From NCBI RefSeq assembly GCF_000143415.4, contig NW_003314310.1, positions 487,236-551,235 on the forward strand: a stretch of DNA of 64,000 nucleotides, in the 5' to 3' direction. The position numbers and the translations under genes are program-made. The notes below the pieces were generated by a model. That model worked only from the letters and a program-made list of their open reading frames with translations, searched no databases and had not been told where the DNA came from. Within the stretch, counting starts at the first letter, position 1. Each line of letters opens with the position of its first letter. Positions 1 to 9,576 of the stretch are shown in pieces. This DNA is from Selaginella moellendorffii. Taxonomy: Eukaryota > Streptophyta > Lycopodiopsida > Selaginellales > Selaginellaceae.

Positions 1-748
1 GCTAGCTGGATTGATGTTGGCAGATTTGTGATGTTGTTTGTTGTGCTGTATTCTTGTGGAGACGACCATTGCCTTCTGGAAGAGCTGTGAGAACGTCTAG
101 CTAGCCCTAAACCCTAAACGGTTAAGCGGATTGATGCTTCGATATTGTTGTTCAAAGGATGCAAAGTACAACTACCAGCCAAATGATACTTGTGAGGGCT
201 TCCAGCAGATACTTAGTCAAGTGGCTTTCTTTTCACTTACAAATCATGGGGATAGTTTTTGATAATGAGAGCTTAGATCAGGGTTTGGAACAAATAGTTG
301 GAAATCCTGTCAAAGTTTATCAATAGCTCTTGTGAGTGCTATCAACTAGCCTGCATATGTTGTATGTCATCATGCATTTTTAATGGCGAAGAATTTGTTT
401 GTTTTGTCTCAAGATATTTGGATATGCTTTTTATACTTGAATCTTCTGCTTTCTTTAAATTTTGAATTTTCATATTATTTAGAACTAAAGATAATATATT
501 TCTTGGTTTTTGGTGTGCCGCTGCTGCGAGGAAAGCCGTCCAATCTCGTCAATAACCGTCTTTGCTAGATAACTTTATAAATATGTATAGACTGTCTATA
601 GTATATAGCAGAGATGTATATATAGAGTTTATACAGTAACTATCTTAAAAAACTATATTTGTTGTTTTCACAAATTAATCTTCTTTACTGGAAACATTTA
701 TTTAAGTTTCAAAATATCAGAGTTATGGTAGATATGTTTATCTTGGTT
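1..748 (+). repeat. Left terminal inverted repeat arm
   Basis: Reads nearly base for base as the reverse complement of 8539-9151, with indels. It includes the telomere-like CCCTAAACCCTAAAC at about 105-120, a shared stretch around 240-330, and a shared AT-rich stretch around 410-515 that keeps a short ORF open in both arms. About 53 bp near 517-569 and a stretch near 330-405 are absent from the right arm. Similarity ends near the TATCTTGGTT at about 739-748. Confidence 0.8.
383..568 (+). other. Short ORF inside the left arm (doubtful coding)
   Basis: A 61-codon ORF rich in Leu, Phe, Ile and Tyr. About 36 residues of it are preserved in the right arm (minus strand, within 8639-8923). Conservation between arms is expected from DNA identity alone, so it does not prove translation. 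The hydrophobic composition mainly reflects AT-rich DNA. No family recognised. Confidence 0.2.
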
Positions 749-985
749 AGAATTTATAATTTTTAAAATTTTGATTTTAAGTTTGCTATCAATTTTAGAA
801 CTAGTCTAAATTTTGGTGTGTAATGGATTTAGTTAATGTAGTGTAGCCTTTTTGTCATTGAAAAAATTAGTAGAAGGTTATATCATCTATAGTTTTGGTC
901 ATGGATATGAATTCTTTTTTAAAAAATGAAGCTAATAATCAATAATATATTTAAAAATTACATAATACTATTATAAATAATGATT

Positions 986-989
<4 letters not shown>

Positions 990-1040
<51 letters not shown>
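990..1040. repeat. (AT)n microsatellite
   Basis: About 50 bp of uninterrupted AT dinucleotide repeat in the AT-rich spacer between the left arm and the NTPase-nuclease gene. The rest of 749-1890 is AT-rich and shows no convincing gene. Confidence 0.95.
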
Positions 1041-1043
<3 letters not shown>

Positions 1044-1899
1044 AAAAAAGATAAACGCAATAGAAGATAATGCAGTTATTTTAGATATATTAATGTATCT
1101 AAATAAATTACCTTCTATGATACTTTGGGCTTCCACAATAATAAAAATATGCAATCATTATCAAAAGAACTGTTAGCATTAGTTTTAACCTTAAAACCCA
1201 TTTACACTTGATAGCTTTTTGTTTGTGGAACTAATTATCAAGCACCTTTTATAAGCACAATGTTATAAATGGGCAATGTCAAAACTCCTTCCAAGGTAAA
1301 TGCCACACTCGTCCCCCGTCGAAGCACCTGGAAAACATACACAATTTAGTTTGGATGATCAGAGAATCACAGCATATCTCAATATAATTCTTGTAGTTGC
1401 ATTTTCTGTCTGGGTTCGTTATAGGAGCCTGAGGATTGTGAATGCACATGTACTTGTGTCTTCCAACCTATTTGAATCAGAAATTTTTGATATATTCTTG
1501 AGCCAAGGGGGCTGGTGTGCATGGATTTTCCAGCGTTGTTGAGAACAAGAATTTGATGACCAACAAACACCCCAGGGTTTACAACATACACACATCTCTC
1601 ATACACTAGAAAAACATATACACTTCCTTGATCAATCACAACATGAAAGAGTTCGACTATCTATATAGCCGCAACATTTATGTAATTTTTATTTAAAATA
1701 TTTTTTTCATTCATTTTTTAAGCTTCTATACATATTTTTATATACATATTTGGATAGAACTTTAACTCCATAATATTTATAAGTATAAGCTCTAAGCTTT
1801 CACCACGAACCCTAAAATTTCCAGAGAAAGCCCTAATAATCTATTGATCTGACGGCTGTCGTTGGTTGAACGGTGACGATTGTTTCCAAAGACCTAATG

Positions 1900-1908
1900 T
1901 TAGGGTTT
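1900..1908 (-). promoter_or_regulatory. Telo-box-like motif before the CRN-like ORF
   Basis: TTAGGGTTT (reverse of the plant telo-box AAACCCTAA) lies 20 bp before the ATG at 1928; another ACCCTAAAA occurs near 1807. Telo-boxes are common in 5' regions of plant housekeeping genes. Here it may equally derive from the telomere-like motifs of the element. Confidence 0.35.
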
Positions 1909-1927
1909 TTACGGCGGCGAGAAAGCT

Positions 1928-4474
1928 ATGGACGCCTCTTCATCTAGAAAGCGAGAGCCGGATGAGGAGAAGATAAAGCGACTTAAAACAGGTGAGATTG
2001 TTCATGTGAAACGTCGTCTGCAGCTGGCACGTAAGGAAATTTCACGCCTTGGAATCAAATTGTGGGAAGCCGGGGAGGATGCCGAACTAAAGGAGCAGAT
2101 AGCCTCAGAGAAAGTGCGGGCGAGTCAACTCCAGGATGATGTGTCGAAACTGGAACGCGAGCTCTCTGAAATCCTCCAGCCGCCACCTGAATACTGGAAA
2201 AGAGTGGAGGGTATTGCCGAATCAGCATTTGCGCAGGAGTACCAAAGAGTTGGGGGATTAGACAACGTGGAGTCGTTGCGTGAGAAGCTGGAAGAAACAG
2301 GAGACATGTGGAAGACGAAGAAAGCCATGATAGCACCTGTTGTCACGTTAGTTCAGTCGAGTGGCTGGGGAAAGTCGAGGACTACCTGCGAGCTTGCGAA
2401 TTTAGGTGTGTTCGTCATCTACTGCTCATTCGCTTCATCTGGCACCGCATACCCTCCAAGGTCTGCCTTTGCGGACTTCTTCTACACAAACGCCGTCAAA
2501 TTGCTCAGCTCGGGTTCTACGTTGTCGCAGAGCAGGTTCATGCTCTTCTGCATTGACTACTTTGTGTCATGCATCGAGGCTCTTCTGCATCTGACTTCCG
2601 GGGAGGACCCCATGGATGCCAAGAAGTTCTTGAACGATCTCATGGTTGGGAAGAACTTTTGGGACGTGGTACAGGCGAAGATGGAGATAGGAAACGCAGC
2701 CCGGGAGGAGTTTGCTAATCGCCTTGACGTCGACCTGAAAGAGAAGCCTGGCGAGAAAACCAATATGTGGGGCATCTGGGAAAGTAAGGTGTTTAAGAAG
2801 TACAACACGCTTGAAGGTCTACTGTCAAATGTTCCAGCTCCTGCCAAAGGAAAACTGAAGGTCCTGTTTGTCATGGACGAAGCCCGATGGTTTACTTTGC
2901 ATGCTGATCTGACAACTGTTGCTGCATTTGTTCCTGCAAGGAGGGCTTCCAGGGTGTTGCCTGAAGATGGAAGTGTGTCGGTGATGTTCACCGACACAAA
3001 CGGGAGGCTAAACAATTTTGTGCCGCCCAATAAGGCATCCGGTTTAGGGTTTAGTAGCGATCGAGTGGCTGCGGCGGGAAAGCTAGTTGCACATCCAGCG
3101 TATTGCTTTTTCTTGGCAGACTTGCCATCGGACGAACAAACAGGTGGCCTTCTGCTTGCTCAAGTTGAAGATCTGGGTCGTCTTTGCGGCTATGGTCGGC
3201 CACTGTGGCAAGCATTGGTGAAGGCTTCCGCAAGTGCACGTGACGTGCTGCTTTTGGCTGTAGATAAGCTCCTGGGTGGCACTGGTTCGTTCAACAAGTG
3301 TATGCTTGAAAGAGGAGGTTTATCACATGAGGCTTGTCTGGCTACACTGGGCTGCAGAGTATGCATCGACATCAATCCGCATGCCACAATTATCACTGAT
3401 ATGGTTGCAAGTCACCTACTTAGCGTGATGTCCATTTCTGATGACCAGACTCTTGTTTGGACGCATTGGGCTACGGAGCCACTGGTTGCAGCGGCTGCAG
3501 CACGGGTTTTGCGTGCACAAGGGAAGGTTGGGACAGGGTGGAAGGAGTGCTTGGAGGCACTTGTAACTGGGATGAAGCGTGGATGGGTTGATCGAGGTTA
3601 CAGGGGCGAGTTGGTTGCACGGGTGCTGCTACTTCTTGCAGTGGACAGTCTAGACAGAGATTCATGGAAGTGCTTTACTTTTGACGAGCTTTGCCGTGGC
3701 TTAAGTGGGAAGTCACTGTCCGATCTTATTAGAGAAGGTGAGCAGAATTCAGCATCTCCGACCCCCAAAGCTCCAGGTGGTGGAGGAGAAGTGCAGGTCG
3801 AAGTAAACATGCCACCACCTCCGGCCTGGGCTTTGAAGCGTAGGGGAAGCAGGGTTAAAGTAAACAAAAAAATTCGGGGTCAGCCTCAGGTGGCTTCAGC
3901 GTCCCTGTCCAAAGCTCCAGGAGAAAAAGCGCAGGTCAAAGTAAAGACGCCGCCACCTGATGTGAAGTTGCCATCTCCAACGCTGACGGCCTCGAAAGCT
4001 CCAGGTGGAAGTACGCACAATGCTGAAGGTGAAGGGGAAACAAAACAAGCAGGTGGCTCTATAGATGGAAGTGGTAAAGAAGAAATCCACAGAAACATGG
4101 GTGAAGCCAAGTTTTTTTGCTTGCTATTCAGGAAAACCGACTTCCAACTGCAGGAGCTCACCGCAAAAGATTTGCTTGAATTTGGAAAGGCTGGCGTAGG
4201 AATCATTTGCCGTGAAAATGAATGGGGCATAGACATCGTCATCGTTGGGTTCTTTGGTGACACGTTTAGCCTGGAGACGATGACACTCATTTTGGTGCAG
4301 GTGAAACACAGAGAGAAACATGATGTTGATTTAGCATGTGCTAAATGCTCTCCGGAGTTTTCTCAGATGTTCAGTAGCAGTGCAGGGCCTCAAGGTTGGA
4401 CTGGGTTGAAGGTGCCATATGCCAGTCTGGTTTTGAATGTATGTGCCTTCCAGCAGTGTTCGTTACAGAACTAG
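1928..4474 (+). CDS. CRN-like STAND-type NTPase with C-terminal PD-(D/E)xK (REase-like) domain
   Basis: An intronless 848-codon ORF. Residues 1-125 are basic then strongly helical and charged, suggesting a coiled-coil header after a possible nuclear signal. Residues 144-150 read SSGWGKS, a Walker A P-loop, followed about 25 residues later by a YPPRS-type segment. D317-E318 after a hydrophobic strand is a Walker B. Residues about 613-722 form a low-complexity linker with repeated KAPG and PPP motifs. The C-terminal domain has D769 and Q791-V-K793, the D..QxK arrangement of restriction-endonuclease-fold nucleases. Known: the P-loop context plus C-terminal REase is the architecture of the Crinkler/CR effector class, reported mainly from oomycetes and fungi and linked to transposon ancestry. 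Inference: a plant member carried on a mobile element, acting on DNA in the nucleus. The ORF stops just before what looks like its natural C-terminus (see 4437-4919). It could also be a domesticated host gene. Confidence 0.7.
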   Translation: MDASSSRKREPDEEKIKRLKTGEIVHVKRRLQLARKEISRLGIKLWEAGEDAELKEQIASEKVRASQLQDDVSKLERELSEILQPPPEYWKRVEGIAESAFAQEYQRVGGLDNVESLREKLEETGDMWKTKKAMIAPVVTLVQSSGWGKSRTTCELANLGVFVIYCSFASSGTAYPPRSAFADFFYTNAVKLLSSGSTLSQSRFMLFCIDYFVSCIEALLHLTSGEDPMDAKKFLNDLMVGKNFWDVVQAKMEIGNAAREEFANRLDVDLKEKPGEKTNMWGIWESKVFKKYNTLEGLLSNVPAPAKGKLKVLFVMDEARWFTLHADLTTVAAFVPARRASRVLPEDGSVSVMFTDTNGRLNNFVPPNKASGLGFSSDRVAAAGKLVAHPAYCFFLADLPSDEQTGGLLLAQVEDLGRLCGYGRPLWQALVKASASARDVLLLAVDKLLGGTGSFNKCMLERGGLSHEACLATLGCRVCIDINPHATIITDMVASHLLSVMSISDDQTLVWTHWATEPLVAAAAARVLRAQGKVGTGWKECLEALVTGMKRGWVDRGYRGELVARVLLLLAVDSLDRDSWKCFTFDELCRGLSGKSLSDLIREGEQNSASPTPKAPGGGGEVQVEVNMPPPPAWALKRRGSRVKVNKKIRGQPQVASASLSKAPGEKAQVKVKTPPPDVKLPSPTLTASKAPGGSTHNAEGEGETKQAGGSIDGSGKEEIHRNMGEAKFFCLLFRKTDFQLQELTAKDLLEFGKAGVGIICRENEWGIDIVIVGFFGDTFSLETMTLILVQVKHREKHDVDLACAKCSPEFSQMFSSSAGPQGWTGLKVPYASLVLNVCAFQQCSLQN

Positions 4475-4919
4475 GAAACTTGTCACAGAGGCATTGCTGA
4501 AGAAGAAGCCTGCAAATCATTCCATGGCAATGGCTCTCCATGACGCTGATCCGGAATGCAAAGGCCTTCAGGAATGGACAAAAGGCTATGATGGGGATAG
4601 ATCACACCCGGTATTCAAGTCATGGGAACGGTATTTTGCTTCAGATGATCATCTCCAACACATTGTGGTCATTGAAGGTATGTTTGTGCTGTTTCATTTT
4701 CAATCACTTGATGTTATCTTTTGCACTCCAGGTTTGGATGCATTCTCATCCAAGGACAATGTGAAAGACCTGGTCGACATCTCTCTGGATTCTACTGCAG
4801 ACATGAGGAAACTAGAACAAGTTCAGAAGACGTATGCACATAGAATGTTTGGATGGGTTAAGAACACGGCAATGCGCAAGTGTTTGGAGCCAAAGCTCAG
4901 TGTGAAAAAGAGCAAGTAA
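4437..4919 (+). CDS. Out-of-frame C-terminal continuation of the CRN-like protein
   Basis: This 160-codon frame overlaps the end of the 848-codon ORF by 38 bp and is shifted by +1. It contains a good candidate intron at 4678-4731 (54 nt, GTATGT...CTCCAG). Removing it keeps the frame and joins VVIEG to LDAFS, so this part was shaped by splicing and is probably genuinely coding. The shift from the first ORF could be a disabling frameshift or an unrecognised short intron; a weak GT..AG pair at 4405-4453 (49 nt) would join the frames. If so, the full protein would be about 965 residues. The tail is rich in Lys and ends KKSK. Confidence 0.5.
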   Translation: MYVPSSSVRYRTRKLVTEALLKKKPANHSMAMALHDADPECKGLQEWTKGYDGDRSHPVFKSWERYFASDDHLQHIVVIEGMFVLFHFQSLDVIFCTPGLDAFSSKDNVKDLVDISLDSTADMRKLEQVQKTYAHRMFGWVKNTAMRKCLEPKLSVKKSK

Positions 4920-6245
4920 AATTGAGAATTTTCTTGAGAAATAATTTTTATTGGTAGACCTGTTAAGGTGTCAAGATGAGATCACTAGATGATCTTCTGG
5001 TTAAACAAGGACAAAGGTCTTTGTTTAGGTCAAAGAATAAGATTCTTAGTTCAAAGTATTGATTTAAACTATTGGTAATGGTGTGGCTTGATCAAGGTGA
5101 TCCACTTAAAAGGAAATCAATTGTGCAGATACAAGATATATTGAGTTCAAGAAAATAGTCTCTAGGAAAGACCCATGGGAGGGTTACAAAGTTGGGTTAT
5201 GGACGAAGCCCATAGCAGAAAATGCTAAAAAGACCAACTAAGGGTGAGCACCCTCTGAACTTGGCAAAGTACAATCTTTGCCATGGAACCAAAAGAATAT
5301 CTTAAAAATGGAGGTAGTGATCCTATGTTATTTGGTACAACAATCAATAGATATGAGTAAAAGACTAGTGGCCAAATGTGGGCCATGAAATTCATTAGAA
5401 GAAATCCAAATCGCAAAGTTAGGCAAGAAACAAATGCTAATGCATTGTGGAAAAGGAAGTGTGTTTCCAAGGATGGATTCTTAAATGTTTTAATTTGGCA
5501 AAGGTGAAAGCTCTAAGGGAGGGAGCAGCAAAGTAGCCAAATGATAGGGCCGTGGATAGCTCTAGCACAACTTACGATAGTTGGAATTTAGTGCTTAAAG
5601 GTGGTACGAAATAGAAAAAAGGATGATGGTGCCCTCAAGTTAGGATGGGGAAGTGGAGTTTGCACAATATATACAATAAAAGGTGTTAGAGACACTTAGG
5701 AAATTGACTTTGAGAAGTCAAGATTAAAGATTCTAAAGTGGAATGGTTATATCGATAGAAGTTGAGACTACTCAAGAATGAATAGTGGGATTGAGATAGA
5801 GAAGGTGTCTTTAAAGGGTTTAACAAAAACTAAACCAACAAAAGGGAGAAAACCACCACAAATGGTCAATCAAGTCTTTACATTATAGAGATTATGCTTC
5901 TTAGAGGATGGAGAAGGTATGGTAAGCCTTCAATGTCAAACCATTAACGAATATTGGCTAGGTGCCAAGGATGGAAGGGGTAATACATGGTTGTGTTACT
6001 TTATAAAATGGTTTACCATTCAATAAGGACATCAAACTTTGTCTATGGGTGGTGGAGTTGTGAGACATTAATCCCAAAGTCCCAAAAGTGGAGCCAAAAG
6101 GGTGCCATGTAGTAGTGGCCGAAGCGGAAACCAAACGAGTGCAACACATTTGGACTAAAAGCTTTGACTTGAAAAGTCGAGAGTGGGAGTAGAACTCCCC
6201 AAAGAAGGGCTTGAGGAAAAAGGTCAAAACAAGCAATAAATGAGT
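4920..6245. other. Element interior without a recognised gene
   Basis: Repetitive-looking plant intergenic sequence with only short ORFs (for example minus 5225-5470 and 5958-6236). I see no retroelement or transposase motif. It may be decayed inserted DNA. Confidence 0.5.
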
Positions 6246-6770
6246 CTCTAGAAAAGGGACATGAGATGGACCTAAGATGAACCCGAGATGGAGTCCGAGA
6301 TGGAGTCTAAGATGGATCCGAGATTCTCAAACTCCATCTTGGATTCCATCTCGGACTCCATCTTAGACTCCATCTCGGATCCATCTCAGATCTATCATGG
6401 ACTCCATCTCAGACTCTATCTCGGGTCCATCTTGAACTCCACATGGAGTCCGAGATGAACCTGAGATGGAGTCCAAGGTGGAGTCTGAGATGGACCCGAG
6501 ATGGAGTCCAAGATGGGGTCCGAGATGGAATCCAAGATGGAGTCCAAGATGGACCCGAGATGGAGTCTGAGATGGACCTGAAATGGAGTCCGAGATGGAC
6601 CTGAGATGGAGTCTGAGTGGAGTTTGAGATGGACCTAAAATGGAGTCCGAGATGGACCTGAGATGGAGTCTGAGTGGAGTCTGAGATGGACTTGAGATAG
6701 AGTCTGAGATGTGGAGTCCAAGATGGAGTCTGAGATGGACCCAAGATGGAATCCGAGATAGAACCGAGAC
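6246..6770. repeat. 12-bp minisatellite with an internal inversion
   Basis: A tandem array of the unit GAGATGGAGTCC and close variants (GAGATGGACCTG, GAGATGGACCCG). The orientation is forward at about 6246-6325, reversed (GGACTCCATCTC) at about 6326-6440, then forward again to about 6770. The array can therefore fold on itself. Long ORFs on the minus strand here are only repeat translations. Confidence 0.9.
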
Positions 6771-6779
6771 CAAGTCTGA

Positions 6780-7800
6780 GTCCGAGTCCGAATACTAATA
6801 CAGGCTGTTGGGTGAAAGCCCAAAGTATTCGTCCCCCGGGGGGGGTGTAGGGGTTCCAAAAGTATAGTAGGGATAGTGTGGGGGTTGGACCCCAGTGGAG
6901 CCAATTTGGCTAGAAAAGGCTAGTTTGGCCCAGTTTGGCCATACCAGCTGTTGGGTGATGAGATAACTATTAGGAAGTTCAAGGCTAGAGTGAATACAGA
7001 CTGATAAGTGGGGTAGTTTGGTGAAGTGTTCAAGAGCCGGCTATAATTCCCTCGAGAGATTTAATGGTTGATGCTCTTAGTCCAAGCATGGGTGGCACTA
7101 CCTACTTGGATACCTAGTGTGGCTCAACGGAACCTCACTCTAAGCCCATGGTTAAAGCACTCAAAGACAGAAGGTGGGGAGAGTACCTATGAGGCTTGCG
7201 TAGGGCCACGGTGTTCTAAAATGTTGTATTAAAGTCCCAAACTATGGAAAAGAAGAGAAGTGATCCTTTGGTGTAGTGACCAAGGATACGTTCATATGGT
7301 GAGGAAGTCCCAAAGGACAATGGGACTTAATGGTCGGGCTTGTGGGCTTTGTCCTAGTGGTGGTGTTGGCGAACACCACCATGGACAGAAAAGGGATTTG
7401 GTGGGGACTGTAAAAGGGATATTGGGGAAGGGTATTCCCTATGTATGTGGGCATCTTAAAGATGCTAAGGAGTGGATCTAAGATAGTTACTCATGGACGG
7501 ATGGCCAAGTCTTTGAGAGACGGGATTGCGATGCAGGTGGTGTTGGACCATTGGTGTGACCAAGGTGAATGGGCATGGCCTTAGCGTAATAGGCTGGTAT
7601 AGTGGTGGTACCTTGGGGTGTCGGTCATGGGATTAGACATGTGGAGCACTTGGACTAAGTGCAAAGGTTGAGTGGTATGGATGCCATTCTTGGGGCTAGT
7701 AAGCCCTAAGTCCTGAATTAGACTTATGGATGTTGTGAATGAGACTCCTCTAAATGGTCGGAGGTGTGGTTAAGTGATTAAAGTCGAATGGAAAAATTAA
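6780..7800. other. LTR-like or unclassified repetitive sequence inside the element
   Basis: Contains a G-run near 6836-6846 and a TATAGTAGGGATAGTG string near 6862. The reverse strand near 63127-63142 carries a nearly identical string, also next to a G-run. This suggests a shared repeat family, possibly an LTR. No coding region recognised. Confidence 0.3.
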
Positions 7801-8530
7801 TCACTTACAAAAGCTTTTAGCATCATTCACAAGTGGGGGCATGCTTTCAACCCAAAACTCTGGTAAAAGTGACTCAACCTTTGGAACAGGGGAATACTCA
7901 ACACTAAAACTGATCAAAGACTCTATCAACAAAAAAAAAGCAAGATTTTCAACTTCATGGACACACTCAACATCCAAATAGTATAAGGAAGATAGAAAAC
8001 ACTCAACTTAACACTGGACTGAGAATAAGAATCATGAGAGTTACAAATTATTGACATGCTAGGAGAAGATGTAGATGAGGAAGAAATACTAAGAATATAA
8101 GAAGGTGGCTCATGCCAAGAAAAAAAAAAAAAGGTTAGAAAAAAGGAGAAGGGAAAGAGAAATGATCAAATGGCAGATTAAAAGATTGACACCTACCCCG
8201 TGAAATCTCCACTTCATCTCCAAAGCTATCTCCATAATAATCAAGTTCATTATCACACTCTGGAATCCATTTGAGCTTGTACACATTATCTTCCTATAAA
8301 CTTGATCCTTAAACATTCTCCAAAAATTGGATTGCATCATCCAAAACTCGCCAATCAATGTCACAATTACACTTTATATCAGCGGGAGATGGCAAAATAC
8401 TGAGAATAGGACAAACTGTGTAATCATGTCCCATGGAAGCTGGAAATGGCAACACATCAAGGATAGGTGCAATACCAACATGATTACACCAAAAGTTTAG
8501 GATTTCTTGGTTATTTGCTCAGAGACTCAG
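7800..8530 (-). pseudogene. Decayed minus-strand coding stretch of unknown family
   Basis: Reading the minus strand from about 8530 gives a protein-like stretch (…GIAPILDVLPFPAS…, …CDIDWRVLDDAIQFLENV…, …WIPECDNELDYYGDSFGDE…). It is interrupted by two stops near 8305-8320. A further open stretch at about 7800-7930 ends …MPPLVNDAKSFCK-stop. Composition is acidic and protein-like rather than random, but I recognise no domain. It may be the second gene of the element or a piece of an inserted retroelement. Confidence 0.35.
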
Positions 8531-8538
8531 AGACTAAG

Positions 8539-9151
8539 AACCAAGATAAACATATCTACCATAACTATGATATTTTGAAACTTAAATAAAAGTTTCCAGT
8601 AAAGAAGATTAATTTGTAAAAACAACAAATATAGTTTTTTAAGATAGTTCCTGCATAAACTCTATATATACTGTATTCTCATCTCTGTTACATAATATAG
8701 ACAGTCTATACATATTTATAAAGTTATCACCAAAAACCAAGAAATATATTATCTTTAGTTCTAAATAATATGAAAATTCAAAATTTAAAGAAAGCAGAAG
8801 ATTCAAGTATAAAAAGCATATCCAAATATCTTGTATTGATAAACTTTGACAGGATTTCCAACCAGAGCCATGGCTATTTGTTCCAAACCCTGATCTAAGC
8901 TCATTATCAAAAACTATCCCCATGATTTGTAAGTGAAAATAAAGCCACTTGACTAAGTACCTACTGGAAGCTCACAAGTATCATTTGGCTGGAAGTTGTG
9001 CTTTGCATCCTTTGAACAACAATATCGAAGCAGTCTCTCAATCCCCCGTGCTTAACCGTTTAGGGTTTAGGGTTTAGGGTTAGCTAAACCCAGAATACAG
9101 CACAACAAACAACATCACAGATCTGCCAACATCAATATATTTCCAGCTAGC
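8539..9151 (-). repeat. Right terminal inverted repeat arm
   Basis: Reverse complement of the left arm (1-748) with scattered substitutions and indels. It has three TTTAGGG-like heptamers at about 9058-9079, against two in the left arm. The outermost bases are CCAGCTAGC. A short ORF on the minus strand (8639-8923) shares its core with the ORF at 383-568. Confidence 0.8.
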
Positions 9152-9576
9152 AACAAGTCTCTGAGTTTTTCTTTTCAAACAATGCAAGTTGCATCCATTT
9201 CCTGAGTAGAAGCTGCTTTTAAAGTATTTATCTCATGCCCAAGCAACTCTTCTTCTTCCTTCTTGAATGAACAATTGTAAGTAGTGTAACAATGATAGCA
9301 TGGTCTGACTAGCTGCTTCTTTGAAATGTTTGACTCTGATTGCTACACAAGTGTGCTTTACTATGTTTTGATATCTGATAGTGTTATTACTTTTTAAATG
9401 CATGTTCAAATTTCTTTATATTTGCAGTTGAGTACTGGCTGTGTATTGATACCTCCCACTTTGAACAGCACGTCCTGTAAACTCTGTATTATTATATAAT
9501 ATAAACTATTTAGGTGTTACATATCACTCACATGAACACTTACCATTCTGGAAAAAGTGACAACTGTTGACTGTGA

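Larger units (their letters stand above)
1..9151. mobile_element. Putative long-TIR element carrying a CRN-like NTPase-nuclease gene
   Basis: The two ends of this interval are inverted copies of each other over roughly 600-750 bp (1-748 against 8539-9151). They enclose about 7.8 kb of unique sequence with an 848-codon ORF on the plus strand. Both outer ends read GCTAGCTGG inward. The arms are diverged, with substitutions and a 53-bp segment present only in the left arm near 517-569, so a simple assembly mirror is unlikely. No classical transposase was recognised; the only large coding region is the NTPase-nuclease gene. The left end coincides with the window start, so the target-site duplication cannot be checked and the element may extend further left. 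Alternatives are a foldback or MULE-like element, or a gene trapped between inverted duplications. Confidence 0.6.

Noticed and set aside
6363-6904. Long minus-strand ORFs with repeated Pro-Ser-Gln-Thr motifs
   Set aside because: They are translations of the 12-bp minisatellite; all three frames stay open because the unit length is a multiple of three.
1-9151. Assembly artefact as cause of the inverted arms
   Set aside because: The arms differ by many substitutions and by a 53-bp segment and other indels, which a mirrored assembly copy would not show.
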